A stretch of DNA of 64,000 bases, from positions 1-64,000 of the forward strand of contig SCOE01000011.1 in NCBI GenBank assembly GCA_005503065.1, written 5' to 3'. This DNA is from Comamonadaceae bacterium ALPHA2B (GTDB lineage: Bacteria; Pseudomonadota; Gammaproteobacteria; Burkholderiales; Burkholderiaceae_C). The position numbers were made by a program, and so were the translations under genes. The notes under the pieces are model-generated. The model had not been told where the DNA came from and made no database searches. It worked only from the letters and a program-made list of their open reading frames with translations. The number at the start of each line of letters is the position of its first letter. Positions within the stretch are counted from its first letter, which is position 1. Of this stretch, positions 8,704 to 17,239 are shown piece by piece.

Positions 8704-8940
8704 ATGAAACCCGCCCGAAAGCCCCGATTGGTCGCAGCCCTCCCACCGCGCCGCTGGCGGCAGGCTGCCGCGCGGTGCGCGGGGGTTGCCGTGGTCGTCG
8801 CGGTGGTCGTGGCGATGGTGGCGCTTCAGTGCGACGTCTACGGCGCCTTTGCCGAAGGCAGTCCGCTGAGTTTCGACGGGTCTGCGCTGCGCACGCTGCT
8901 GGCGTCCGTGGGCCTCGACGGTGCATCGGCCTCTCCCTAG
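8704..8940 (+). CDS. possible small single-pass membrane protein
   Basis: I do not recognise it. The 78-residue reading frame has an Arg-rich N-terminus (KPARKPRL, PPRRWRQ), one strongly hydrophobic helix at about 26-41 (AGVAVVVAVVVAMVAL), then a short polar tail. It ends 100 bases before the response-regulator gene and could be a small accessory of that two-component system, or not a gene at all, because no clear ribosome site precedes the ATG. Outside this frame, 8515-9040 shows nothing I can support. Confidence 0.35.
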   Translation: MKPARKPRLVAALPPRRWRQAAARCAGVAVVVAVVVAMVALQCDVYGAFAEGSPLSFDGSALRTLLASVGLDGASASP

Positions 8941-9040
8941 GCCTCTGCGGCGCCGCGCGGCTCGGGCGCCCATTCCGGATGGCGCGAGAATCGCACCTGA
9001 CCGCAAACTGACTTCGCTTCTGCGCCACACCCGCCTGCCC

Positions 9041-9715
9041 ATGCGCCTGATGATTGTCGAAGACGACGCACTGCTCGGCGATGCGCTGGCGCAGGGGCTG
9101 CGCCAGCTCGGCCATGTGGTGGACTGGTTCCGAAACGGCGACCAGGCCGGCGCGGCCCTGGCCACCGCGCCCTTCGACGCCGTGGTGCTGGACCTCGGCC
9201 TGCCCGGCAACGACGGCATGGTGTGGCTGCACCGATGGCGGCGGGCAGGACTGAAGACCCCGCTGCTGGTCCTGACCGCGCGGGACGGCATCGAGCAGCG
9301 CGTGGCCGGCCTCGATGCCGGCGCCGACGACTACCTGGTCAAGCCGATCACCATCGACGAGCTGGCGGCACGCCTGCGTGCATTGGTACGTCGCACCGCC
9401 GGCCATGCGCAGTCCGTCTGGCAGCACGGCGCACTCGAGTACGACCCGGCCAGCAAGACCGTGCGCTGGCGCGGCTCGCCGGTCGAACTCACGGGCCGCG
9501 AGCTCGCGCTGCTCGAGGCCTTTCTGACCGAATCGCAGCGCGTGCTGTCGAAGGCCCACCTGCTGGAGAAGCTCTACGACTGGAGCGGCGCAGAGCCCGA
9601 GGGCAATTCGCTCGAAGTCCACATCCACCACCTGCGCCGCAAGATCGACCCGGCGATCGTGCGCACCGTGCGCGGCGTGGGCTACGCGCTGGGCTCCGAC
9701 GAGGCGCTGCGATGA
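9041..9715 (+). CDS. OmpR/PhoB-family response regulator (QseB/PmrA-like)
   Basis: DNA-binding response regulator of 224 residues. The receiver domain has acidic residues at E7-D8-D9, phospho-acceptor D51 (VVLDLGLPG) and the YLVKP lysine; the C-terminal winged helix includes LTGREL and the closing TVRGVGYAL. The start is ATG 9041, exactly at the receiver domain; an upstream in-frame start would add a non-conserved, Arg-rich leader. The kinase gene overlaps by 4 bases. Sequence style places it with QseB/PmrA/BasR regulators of envelope genes, but the signal is unknown. Confidence 0.92.
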   Translation: MRLMIVEDDALLGDALAQGLRQLGHVVDWFRNGDQAGAALATAPFDAVVLDLGLPGNDGMVWLHRWRRAGLKTPLLVLTARDGIEQRVAGLDAGADDYLVKPITIDELAARLRALVRRTAGHAQSVWQHGALEYDPASKTVRWRGSPVELTGRELALLEAFLTESQRVLSKAHLLEKLYDWSGAEPEGNSLEVHIHHLRRKIDPAIVRTVRGVGYALGSDEALR

Positions 9716-11070
9716 GCCTGCAGCGCAGGCTCCTTCTGTACCTGCTGATCTGCGCGCCGCTGGTGTGGGGCGTGGCGCTGTACTTCTCGATCCAGCGTGC
9801 CCGTCACGAGGTCAACGAGATGTTCGACACCCAGTTGATCCGGCTGGCGCGCCAGGTCTATGCCACGGCAGGGCACGGTGATCCGCAGGGCGGCTTCACG
9901 ATGCTGCCGGCCGCGCCGAAGGAAGGCGCGGCCGACGCCGGTGAATCCGACGTGCGCGACCTCGCCGTGGCCGTGTGGGACGACAGGGGCGGCATGGCGA
10001 TGTCCGACCGCGAAGGCGTCGACCTGCCCTACCGGCCCTCGGCCAGCGGCTTTGCCGACGAACAGGTCGCCGGGCGCCTCTGGCGCGTGTACTACCTGCA
10101 GACCACCGACGGCCGCTGGCTGGTCGCGGCGGGCCAGGGGGCCTACGAGCGGGACGAGCTGGTCTACGGACTCACCATCACCCAGGTGGTGCCCTGGCTG
10201 CTGGTGCTGCCCGTGCTGCTCGTCGTCATGACCTGGGCCGTTCGGCGCGCGCTGGCGCCCATGCGCCAGCTCACCGACGAACTGGCCGGGCGTGATGCGC
10301 AGGATCTGCAGCCCGTGCCGGACGCGCGCGCACCGGCGGAGCTCAAGCCGCTGCTGCGCGCCATGAACGGCCTGTTCACGCGCATCGAGCAGCTGCTGAT
10401 GCGTGAGCGCCGTTTCACCGCGGATGCCGCGCACGAGCTGCGCACGCCCATCGCCGTGCTCCGCGCGCAGTGGGATGTGCTGCGCCGCACCGCAACGCCG
10501 GCCGAGCGGCAGGAGGCCGAAACCAGGCTCGGCGCCGGCCTGGACCGCATGGAACGTCTGGTGACGCAGATGCTGGCCCTGTCGCGCGTGGAATCCGGCG
10601 CGGCGGCACCGCTGCGGGTGGATGTCGAATGGCGCGCGATCGTCGAGGAGGCCATGAGCGACTGCCTTGCGCTGGCCGAGCGCCGCCGCATCGACCTGGC
10701 CTGCGAATGGCCCGCGCCCGGGGCGCATCCGCTGCCGCTGCTGGGCGACCCGCCGCTGCTCACGGTGATGCTGCGCAACCTGCTCGACAACGCGGTGCGC
10801 TACGCGCCGGAAGGCAGCAGCGTGGTGCTGCGCATCGACCGCGAGCATCTGGACATCGAGAACGACGGACCGCCGCTTTCGGCCGAACAGATCCAGCGCG
10901 CGGGAGAACGCTTCTACAGGCCCGACGGCCAGGCGGAAGTGGGCAGCGGCCTGGGCATCTCCATCGTCCGGCGCATCGCGCAGTTGCACGGGCTCGAACT
11001 CGTGCTCGGGCCGCGCGCCGACGGCCGCGGCGTGCGCGCCCTGCTGCAGTTCGACGCCGCACACCGCTGA
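9712..11070 (+). CDS. sensor histidine kinase (QseC/PmrB-like)
   Basis: Inner-membrane kinase of 452 residues and partner of the preceding regulator (ATGA overlap). One helix lies at 8-25 and a second at about 157-178, enclosing a periplasmic domain of about 130 residues. A HAMP-like linker follows, then the H box with H241 (AADAAHELRTP), the N box NLLDNAVRYAPEG and a G box GSGLGISIV. The 11.1-15.6 kb operon runs convergently toward this pair, so a regulatory link to it is possible but not shown. Confidence 0.92.
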   Translation: MSLQRRLLLYLLICAPLVWGVALYFSIQRARHEVNEMFDTQLIRLARQVYATAGHGDPQGGFTMLPAAPKEGAADAGESDVRDLAVAVWDDRGGMAMSDREGVDLPYRPSASGFADEQVAGRLWRVYYLQTTDGRWLVAAGQGAYERDELVYGLTITQVVPWLLVLPVLLVVMTWAVRRALAPMRQLTDELAGRDAQDLQPVPDARAPAELKPLLRAMNGLFTRIEQLLMRERRFTADAAHELRTPIAVLRAQWDVLRRTATPAERQEAETRLGAGLDRMERLVTQMLALSRVESGAAAPLRVDVEWRAIVEEAMSDCLALAERRRIDLACEWPAPGAHPLPLLGDPPLLTVMLRNLLDNAVRYAPEGSSVVLRIDREHLDIENDGPPLSAEQIQRAGERFYRPDGQAEVGSGLGISIVRRIAQLHGLELVLGPRADGRGVRALLQFDAAHR

Positions 11071-11104
11071 GGATGCGGGATGCTGCGCGTCGTGCCGCGA
11101 GGGC

Positions 11105-11800
11105 TCAACGGCCCTTGATCTTCTCGAGCAGGGCGCGCGCCTCTTCCTTGCGGCCTGCATCGGCGATCTGCCGGCCCGGCCGGGGCGGTGCCTGCAGCGC
11201 CTTGTCGAGATAGGCGACGGCCTGGTCCGGCTGCTTGGTCTCGACCAGGTATTCGCCATAGAAGAAGTTGGGATCGATGCCCTTCGGATTGAGCGCCAGC
11301 GCCTTCTGCAGCAGCTCCTTGGCCTTGGTCTTGTCGCCGAAGCCCACGGGCCAGCCCGGCACCTTGTAGTAGAGGACCCCCAGGCTGTTGTACGCCGAGC
11401 CGTCGAGCACGTCGCCGTTGATCGCGATCGCCGATTCATACAGGGCCTTGGCCTGCTTCACCAGGCCGAGCGCACCGAGGCCGCCCTTCTCTCCGGCCAC
11501 CGAACTCACGACGATGCCTTCCCACACCAACGGTTCGGCACGCCCGGGGAAGGACTCGGACACCTTGCGTGCCTTGGCGCTCAGCGCCTCGAAGCGCTTC
11601 TCGCGCTCGGCCGCCGGCGCCTGGTAGCGGATCACTTCCCAGTCGTGTTGCAGCTCGGCCACCGCGTCGTCGACGGGCGCGGCGCGGGCCGCGAGCGGCA
11701 GCGCGCCGGCCAGCAGCGCGAGGCCGGCGAAGGCGGCGATCCAGGTGCGCCGGGCCAGGGCCGGGGCAACGTGAGAGATGGGCGTGGAAGAGAAAGTCAT
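11105..11800 (-). CDS. exported TPR-repeat protein, last gene of the hemolysin-like/ligase operon
   Basis: A 231-residue protein with a long signal peptide (charged start, hydrophobic core at about 22-38, cleavage near AARAAP) followed by about four tetratricopeptide units, for example GSAYNSLGVLYYKVPG and FYGEYLVETKQPDQAVAYL. It is similar in style to TatT-type TPR proteins. TPR proteins bind partners rather than catalyse. It lies 40 bases downstream of the SDR gene on the same strand, so it probably belongs to that operon. Start chosen at 11800 because it begins the signal peptide. Confidence 0.75.
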   Translation of the reverse strand: MTFSSTPISHVAPALARRTWIAAFAGLALLAGALPLAARAAPVDDAVAELQHDWEVIRYQAPAAEREKRFEALSAKARKVSESFPGRAEPLVWEGIVVSSVAGEKGGLGALGLVKQAKALYESAIAINGDVLDGSAYNSLGVLYYKVPGWPVGFGDKTKAKELLQKALALNPKGIDPNFFYGEYLVETKQPDQAVAYLDKALQAPPRPGRQIADAGRKEEARALLEKIKGR

Positions 11801-11840
11801 GGGAGCAGCAGAAGGTGAAGGGCCTGCGGTCGGAAGAAGT

Positions 11841-12722
11841 TCACAGGCTGGGATTGCGCAACGAATGCGAGTCGGACACCGGTTCGCCCAGGCGCTCGGG
11901 AATCGTGAGCACCGGCTTGGGCGGCCGGCCGGCTGGCGCGAGGCTGCCGCGATGCGCCGCGAATGCACCGTCCAGCAGGCCCGGCGCGAGTCCGTTGATG
12001 CGCACCGCCAGTTTTTCGGGGAACCCGAGGAAGCGTTCGGCGGCGCCGCTCAGGATCAATTGCACGAGTGCCGACGCCACGGTGTCGGCCGAATCCATGG
12101 CGGTCCTGGTCGCCTGGTTGTAGCGCTGGACCGCCTCGCTGTTGAACTCGGTGCGGGTGCTGCGGGGCCCGAGGTACTGCACGCGCACGGTGCTGTCGGC
12201 CAATTCGCGGCGCAACGCCTCGGCGAAGCCGAGCAGGCCGAACTTGCTCGCGCTGTAGACGCTGAAGCCGGGCAGCCCCAGGCGTCCCAGCGCCGAGCCG
12301 ATGCACACCACGCTCGCCCGGGGCTGCTCGCGCAGGTGCGGCAACAGAGCCTGCGTGAGCAGCATCGGCACGAACAGGTTCAGGTGCAGCACCTGCGCCA
12401 TCGTGTCGGCGTCGAAGGACTCCAGGCGACCGAATCCCGGGGCGCCCGCACTGTGCACCACGACGTTGCAGCGCCAACCGGCTGCAACATCGGCCAGCGG
12501 GCCCAGGCTCGCGGTCTTGGTGAGGTCGGCGGCGTACCACTCGACGCGCTGGCGGTCGATGCCGTGCTCGCGCACCAGGGCGCGCGCCTGCTCGGCCAAG
12601 CGCGCGGGCGAACGGCCGGCCAGCATGACCGAGGCACCCGCCTTGACGAGCCGGACGGCGCACGCCGCGCCGATGCCTCCGCTCGCACCGGTCAGCAGCA
12701 CGCGGCTGTCGGCGAGCTTCAC
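11841..12722 (-). CDS. short-chain dehydrogenase/reductase
   Basis: NAD(P)-dependent oxidoreductase of 293 residues. Cofactor motif TGASGGIG at 11-18, NAG-equivalent HSAGAPG at 90-96, catalytic S143 and Y156-x3-K160. A C-terminal extension after residue 230 is longer than in classical SDRs. The GTG start at 12722 overlaps the previous stop by 4 bases (GTGA) and has GGAGG upstream; no ATG fits as well. It is coupled to the diiron-type gene, so its substrate is probably that enzyme's product. Confidence 0.85.
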   Translation of the reverse strand: MKLADSRVLLTGASGGIGAACAVRLVKAGASVMLAGRSPARLAEQARALVREHGIDRQRVEWYAADLTKTASLGPLADVAAGWRCNVVVHSAGAPGFGRLESFDADTMAQVLHLNLFVPMLLTQALLPHLREQPRASVVCIGSALGRLGLPGFSVYSASKFGLLGFAEALRRELADSTVRVQYLGPRSTRTEFNSEAVQRYNQATRTAMDSADTVASALVQLILSGAAERFLGFPEKLAVRINGLAPGLLDGAFAAHRGSLAPAGRPPKPVLTIPERLGEPVSDSHSLRNPSL

Positions 12723-13399
12723 GAGGCGGCCTCCTCGGTCGCCTGTGCCCGGGGCAGCGGCAGGCTTCGGAACACATCGCCATAGAGCCGGTAGAAGGCG
12801 CATGCGGCATGCACGATCGCGTCCTGGTCGCCGGGGTCCTCGACGCGGTCCATGAGCAGTTCGAAATGCGCCGTGTGCTCCCGGTCCAGCGTGCCATGCG
12901 ACCGCAGGTAGCTGAAGGCGCTGTCGGGCAGGCCCAGCGGCTTCTGGATCTGGTCTGCGGCCATGAGCGCGAGCGAGACGCTGGTGCCCTCGAGCACGTG
13001 CACCATGCCGAAGAAGCCCAGCGGGTTGATGCGTGCGATCGTGTCGTAGGCGTAGGCCACCATCACCTCGGTGGCGTGCCCGGGCGGGCCGCGCCGCACG
13101 GCCTCGGCATCGCCCCCGCAGGCGCGGATGTCGTCGAGGATCCACTCGTCGTGGCCCTGTTCTTCCTCGATGTACTCGTCCAGAGGCTCAGCCAGCCAGC
13201 CGTTGCGCGGCGGCAGCGCGGCCTTGCAGGCGTGCAGCAGCGGCACCGTGTGGCGCACATGGTGGTAGGCCTCGCGCAGGAAGGCCAGGTAGCTGGGCAG
13301 CGAGACCTCCCCGCGAAGACAGCCCTGGATGATGGGCGTGCCCAGAAGGCCGCCGCGGGCGGCCGCGGTGTCGGCGAGAAGGCGTGCGTGAAAACTCAT
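12719..13399 (-). CDS. TenA/heme-oxygenase-fold protein with a diiron-type ligand set (iron-containing redox enzyme family)
   Basis: 226-residue all-helical protein of the TenA/heme-oxygenase fold. The putative metal ligands are laid out as in the non-heme iron members (UndA, CADD, BesC): E80-x2-H83 in EEQGHDEW, E137 in HVLEGTS, then H168-x3-D172-x2-H175 (HGTLDREH), with further histidines at 46, 47, 50 and 178. The spacing from H83 to E137 (54) and from E137 to H168 (31) is close to what I recall for those enzymes. Known family chemistry includes oxidative decarboxylation or C-C cleavage of fatty or amino acids. The substrate is not known. It sits between an acyl-activating ligase and an SDR. 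Confidence 0.75.
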   Translation of the reverse strand: MSFHARLLADTAAARGGLLGTPIIQGCLRGEVSLPSYLAFLREAYHHVRHTVPLLHACKAALPPRNGWLAEPLDEYIEEEQGHDEWILDDIRACGGDAEAVRRGPPGHATEVMVAYAYDTIARINPLGFFGMVHVLEGTSVSLALMAADQIQKPLGLPDSAFSYLRSHGTLDREHTAHFELLMDRVEDPGDQDAIVHAACAFYRLYGDVFRSLPLPRAQATEEAAS

Positions 13400-13438
13400 G
13401 GAAGGTCCGTTGAATGGAAGAAAAAAGGACGTTGGCGC

Positions 13439-14899
13439 TCAGGCGGCCTGCACCGCGGAAGACGGGAGGCCCAGCGCCTGCGCGTGCCGCTCGAGCACGG
13501 CACCGCGCTGCGGTCGCCCGTTTGCAGTGGCCATGCCGCCGTCGACGGTGAAGGGCGCGTGTGCACGCGTCCAGCGGCGCACCTGCGCGTAGTCGGGCAA
13601 CGTGGCATTGGCGGCGTCGATGGCGGCCTGCAGCTGCGCATCGGTTGTCTCCGGCCGCAGCGGCCACAGCACGGCGCTCAGCGCCGGCTGTGCGTCGCCG
13701 AGCACCACGGCCTGGCCGATGGCGTTTTCGCTGCGCAATGCGGTCTCGACCCATTCCGGCGACACGTTGCGGCCGAACGAAGTGATCAGCACGTGCTTCT
13801 TGCGGCCATCGACGTGCACGAAGCCTTCGGCGTCGATGCGCCCCAGGTCGCCCGTGGGCCACCAGGCGCCGACAGGTGCGCCGTTGCCGAGGTAGCCGCT
13901 GAACAGGCTGCCGCGCACTTCGATCTCTCCATCGGCCGCAATGCGCAACTCGGCATGCGGCAGCGCCCGCCCTGCGCTGCCCGGGCGATCGGCACCGGGC
14001 AGGTTGAGCGCCTGCACCGATGCGCCTTCCGACAGGCCGTAGCCTTCATAGGCCGGGATGCCCAGGGCGCGTGCCATCTGCAGCAGGCGAACACCCACGG
14101 CCGCGCCACCCACGGCAACCAGCGCGAGCGACGCGGGCGGACGCCCGCCGCTCTGCGCAAGATGTCCCACCCACGCACGCAGCATCTGCGGCAGCAGGAT
14201 CAGGCTGTGGGGCTGCTGCTGCGTCACGGCGTCGTGGAACCGTGCCGCGTCGAAGCTCGACGACCCCGTCAGGCCCAGGCTCTGCAGCGGCAGCGAGATG
14301 CACGTCGCGCCGCGGCGCAGCGGCGCCATCAGGCCGGCGACGTTCTCGAGCAGAACGGCGAAGGGCAAGGCACACAGATGGCGGCGGATGTCCAGGGGGG
14401 CCATCGCCTGCACCAGGCCATCGGCCACGCGGGCCATGGCGTCGTCCGACAAGCACACGCCCTTGGGCGCACCCGTGGTGCCGGAGGTGAATGTGATCTT
14501 CGCCGTGCCGGCGGGCATGTCGACCGGGCGGGCTGGCAGGCGCAGCATCGCGAGCGCCTCACCCCCGACTTCGCAGACTCTCGCGGGCGCCTGCGGCCAG
14601 CGCGCGGCCACGGTCGGCAGCGTGAGCACCGTGTCGACGCCCGCCGAGGCGATCGCATGGCCGATCTGCCCGGGCGTGAAGAACGCCGGCAGCGGCACAT
14701 GGACCACCTTCGCCTGCACGGCGGCCGCATCGGCGATGACCCAGGCCGGGGAGTTGTCCATCAGCGTGGCGAGGACGCGCGTGCCCTGCTCGCGCAGGCG
14801 TTCGGCGAGTGCGGCGCTGCTCGACTGCAGCTCGCCGAAGCTCCAGTCGCGCTGGCCGTCGTGCAGGGCGATGGCGTTGAGCGCCATCGCGCCGCTCAT
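13439..14899 (-). CDS. AMP-dependent synthetase/ligase (acyl-activating enzyme)
   Basis: ANL-superfamily enzyme of 486 residues that adenylates a carboxylate and would pass it to CoA or another carrier. The P-loop FTSGTTGAPKG lies at 137-147, A4/A5 motif YEGYGLSEG at 284-292, the TGD at 349-351, and the hinge GRKKHVLITSFGRNVSPEW at about 365-383. At 486 residues it is shorter than classical long-chain acyl-CoA synthetases (550-650). The start at 14899 overlaps the stop of the hemolysin-family gene (ATGA); a long upstream extension of the frame is only the antisense of other sequence. Confidence 0.85.
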   Translation of the reverse strand: MSGAMALNAIALHDGQRDWSFGELQSSSAALAERLREQGTRVLATLMDNSPAWVIADAAAVQAKVVHVPLPAFFTPGQIGHAIASAGVDTVLTLPTVAARWPQAPARVCEVGGEALAMLRLPARPVDMPAGTAKITFTSGTTGAPKGVCLSDDAMARVADGLVQAMAPLDIRRHLCALPFAVLLENVAGLMAPLRRGATCISLPLQSLGLTGSSSFDAARFHDAVTQQQPHSLILLPQMLRAWVGHLAQSGGRPPASLALVAVGGAAVGVRLLQMARALGIPAYEGYGLSEGASVQALNLPGADRPGSAGRALPHAELRIAADGEIEVRGSLFSGYLGNGAPVGAWWPTGDLGRIDAEGFVHVDGRKKHVLITSFGRNVSPEWVETALRSENAIGQAVVLGDAQPALSAVLWPLRPETTDAQLQAAIDAANATLPDYAQVRRWTRAHAPFTVDGGMATANGRPQRGAVLERHAQALGLPSSAVQAA

Positions 14900-15555
14900 C
14901 GCGCACCTCGCATCGCAGCGCGCATCTGGCGCACGTGGTGCTGGCGCAGCGCCCGCCGCAGGTGGATGGCCAGCACGATCGGCTGGTGCTCGTAGTAGCT
15001 GCCCCAGACATGGGCCGTTGCGCCCAGCAATGCCGGGTCCGCTGCGCCCAGCGTGAGCGGTGCCACGCCCAGTCGCACCAGCATCGCGCGCAGTTCCTGC
15101 GTGACGGTGCCCACGATCCAGTCGAATCCCTGCTGCGCCAGGTGCGGGCCCAGCAGCTGGATCAACCGACGGCCTTCGCCACCGCGCGAGGCGGCGAGGT
15201 GCCCGACTTCGACGATGCGATCGCGCTGGAGCACGGCGCCGGTCTGGCTGCCGATCAGCGTTTCGACCGGTGCAGGCAGGTAGCTTTCGAGGAAGAGCGG
15301 CCCCGTCGACGCGGCCCGGTAGCCCGCGGCTGCGAGCACCGACTCGCCCTCGCGCAAGGCGACGAGCATGGGCGCGAAGCCCGGGACGTGGGCCCCGTAG
15401 CGCTGGGCGTAGATGGCACGCACCGACTGCTCGACGGCTTCGCGCCGCGCGTCGGTCTGGGGGTGGAGGGTGAGGCCGCTGGTCGCGGCCGGAACGAAAG
15501 AGGCAGACAAATCCGAAAGGGTGGCGCAGGGAAGCGCCGGCAGGGGCAAGGGCAT
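14896..15555 (-). CDS. thermostable-hemolysin family protein (T_hemolysin, acyltransferase-like)
   Basis: 219 residues with the T_hemolysin pattern: RAIYAQRYGAHVPGF at 46-60, PLFLESYL at 86-93, IVEVGHLAA at 114-122 and the closing GSYYEHQP. The family is named after a Vibrio hemolysin, but its fold is thought to be related to GNAT/autoinducer-synthase acyltransferases, so an enzymatic role is at least as likely as a toxin. No signal peptide is present, which argues against secretion. Start chosen at 15555 (GAGGA upstream); a GTG at 15585 is an alternative. First gene of the operon. Confidence 0.75.
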   Translation of the reverse strand: MPLPLPALPCATLSDLSASFVPAATSGLTLHPQTDARREAVEQSVRAIYAQRYGAHVPGFAPMLVALREGESVLAAAGYRAASTGPLFLESYLPAPVETLIGSQTGAVLQRDRIVEVGHLAASRGGEGRRLIQLLGPHLAQQGFDWIVGTVTQELRAMLVRLGVAPLTLGAADPALLGATAHVWGSYYEHQPIVLAIHLRRALRQHHVRQMRAAMRGAR

Positions 15556-15697
15556 GCGGTCCTCGTCGGGCCGCGCGGGATGCACGACCTCTGGTTGGCA
15601 GCCGCATGCTCGTGGCCGGCCATTAACGGCACATTAAGCCCCTGCCGAAGGCGCGGACGGAGGCATGGCCTGCGGCGCACGCCCTTGCACCGCAGCC

Positions 15698-16009
15698 TCA
15701 GTTCGCGTCGCCGGCCCGCTTGCGCCCCAGTTGCAGCACGCCCTTGCGTTCGAGCCGCAGCAGGATCTGGGCGATCGTCGAAGGCGGCAGGTCCAGCCCC
15801 TGGCGCAGCAGTTCGGCCACCGCGGCAGAGGGCGTGCGGCTTTCCTCGGGCAGCAACGCCACGGCCTCCAGCACCCGTTGCTCGCGCATGCGAAGCGTCC
15901 GTGCACCGACGCGCATGCCGGCGGCTGGCGCCGCAGCGTTGGCGGGCGGGATGGAGCGTCGGATCGGTGCCATGGGCGTGCGGTTCGGCTGGGGGCCGCA
16001 TGCTGTCAT
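15698..16009 (-). CDS. small winged-helix-like hypothetical protein
   Basis: Unrecognised 103-residue basic protein (91 if the second ATG at 15973 is used; neither has a strong ribosome site). The C-terminal 60 residues look like a winged helix: RVLEAVALLPEES, then AVAELLRQGLDL, then PPSTIAQILLRLERKGV as the probable recognition helix, ending in the basic LGRKRAGDAN. It lies upstream of the hemolysin-family operon on the same strand, separated by 142 bases, and could be its regulator, but this is inference. Confidence 0.5.
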   Translation of the reverse strand: MTACGPQPNRTPMAPIRRSIPPANAAAPAAGMRVGARTLRMREQRVLEAVALLPEESRTPSAAVAELLRQGLDLPPSTIAQILLRLERKGVLQLGRKRAGDAN

Positions 16010-16100
16010 ATCCCGCGGTGCGCGCGAGAAACAACAACGATTCCGTTTTTCATCGCGGGTGCATTCAGGGCCGCTTCAGGAGCGGCCGGCAATCTTGCAC

Positions 16101-16159
16101 GCCCAACGCGCCCGAAACGCCCATGGGACGGGCGCCGACAGCTATGCTTTCCATAGCAA
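16101..16159 (-). repeat. family-1 double-palindrome repeat, copy B
   Basis: On the minus strand it reads TTGCTATGGAAAGCATAGC, then a spacer containing CGGCGCCCGTCCC, then ATGGGCG. It aligns to the other copies without a gap, although its 3' third is degenerate. It lies just downstream of the mmsB stop codon. Confidence 0.75.
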
Positions 16160-16179
16160 GCGCCGCGAGGCGTCGACCG

Positions 16180-17067
16180 TCAGCCCGCCTTCTGCACCAG
16201 CTTGATGACGCTGGAGAAATCGAGCGCGCCGTGCCCCGCGAGGCTGTGCGCCGCGTACAGGCTGCGCGCCATGCCGCCCAGCGGGGTGGCCGCCTTCACG
16301 GCCATCGCGTTCTCCTGCGCCAGCCCCAGGTCCTTGAGCATGAGGTCGGTGCCGAAGCCCCCGGCGTAGCCCTTGGACGCCGGCGCGTTCTCCATCACGC
16401 CGGGCAGCGGGTTGTACTTCTCCAGCGCCCAGTTGCCGCCCGAGCTGCGGCGCATGATCTCCGACAGCACCTTCGGGTCGAGCCCGTTGGCCACTCCCAG
16501 CGCGATGGCCTCGGAAGTACCGATCATGAGGATGCCCAGCAGCATGTTGTTGCAGATCTTGGCGGTCTGCCCAGCACCCGCCGCGCCGGCGTGGAAGATG
16601 TTGGCGCCCATCTTCTCCAGCACCGGCCGGGCGCGTTCGAGGTCCGCTTCACTGCCGCCCACCATGAAGGTCAGCGTGCCCGCGATGGCGCCGCCCGTGC
16701 CGCCCGACACCGGCGCGTCGATCACCGCGATGCCGCGCGCCGCGCCCGCCTCGGCCACCTTGCGCGAGGTCGCGGCGGCGATGGTGCTCGAATCGATGAC
16801 CAGCGTGCCCGGCGCGATCTTCGCGAGCAGTCCCTGTTCGCCCAGGTAGAGCGATTCGACGTGTTGGCTGGCCGGCAGCATGCTGACGACGACGTCCGCG
16901 CCCTGCACCGCCTGGGCCGCCGACTCGGCGATCGCCACGCCCTGCGCGCGCAGCGTCTCGCAGGCGGCGGCGGACAGGTCGAAGGCCGCGACGGTGTGCC
17001 CGGCCTTGTGCAGGTTCAGGGCCATCGGGCCGCCCATGTTGCCCAGGCCGATGAATGCGATCTTCAT
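16180..17067 (-). CDS. mmsB: 3-hydroxyisobutyrate dehydrogenase
   Basis: NAD-dependent cytoplasmic enzyme that oxidises 3-hydroxyisobutyrate to methylmalonate semialdehyde in valine breakdown. Rossmann motif GLGNMGGPM at 7-15, substrate motif DAPVSGGTGGA at 118-128 and catalytic K170 in GAGQTAKICNN, with N174 beside it. 295 residues is the normal length. Start at 17067 is fixed by the Rossmann strand. It is the last gene of an mmsA-acyl-CoA dehydrogenase-hydrolase-mmsB series on the minus strand. Confidence 0.93.
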   Translation of the reverse strand: MKIAFIGLGNMGGPMALNLHKAGHTVAAFDLSAAACETLRAQGVAIAESAAQAVQGADVVVSMLPASQHVESLYLGEQGLLAKIAPGTLVIDSSTIAAATSRKVAEAGAARGIAVIDAPVSGGTGGAIAGTLTFMVGGSEADLERARPVLEKMGANIFHAGAAGAGQTAKICNNMLLGILMIGTSEAIALGVANGLDPKVLSEIMRRSSGGNWALEKYNPLPGVMENAPASKGYAGGFGTDLMLKDLGLAQENAMAVKAATPLGGMARSLYAAHSLAGHGALDFSSVIKLVQKAG

Positions 17068-17107
17068 GGTGTGTGTGTCTCCGGAAGGGTTGTTGGAAGA
17101 CGGGAGC

Positions 17108-17227
17108 GGACAGCCGAGCGCAGAGGACGCCGAGGTTCCGCAAAGGGCGCAGAAGGAATACCCAATCGGTGTTCGAGTTCTTCTGCGACCTCTGCGTGAC
17201 CTTTGCGCCCTCTGCGTTCGGCTGTCC
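17108..17227. repeat. family-2 long palindromic repeat, copy R1
   Basis: The terminal inverted repeats are the 19-mers at 17108-17126 and 17209-17227, matching at 18 of 19 positions. Inner arms around GCAAAGGGCGCAGAAG and its near complement extend the palindrome to about 120 bases. It lies between the hydrolase gene and mmsB, inside the presumed operon. Confidence 0.85.
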
Positions 17228-17239
17228 GTATTCAGCAGC

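Noticed and set aside
14935..17199. Large plus-strand frame of 754 codons across the hemolysin-family and mmsB genes
   Set aside because: Antisense to T_hemolysin and mmsB. Its composition is His/Arg/Gly-rich and it runs through repeat B, so it is not protein-like.
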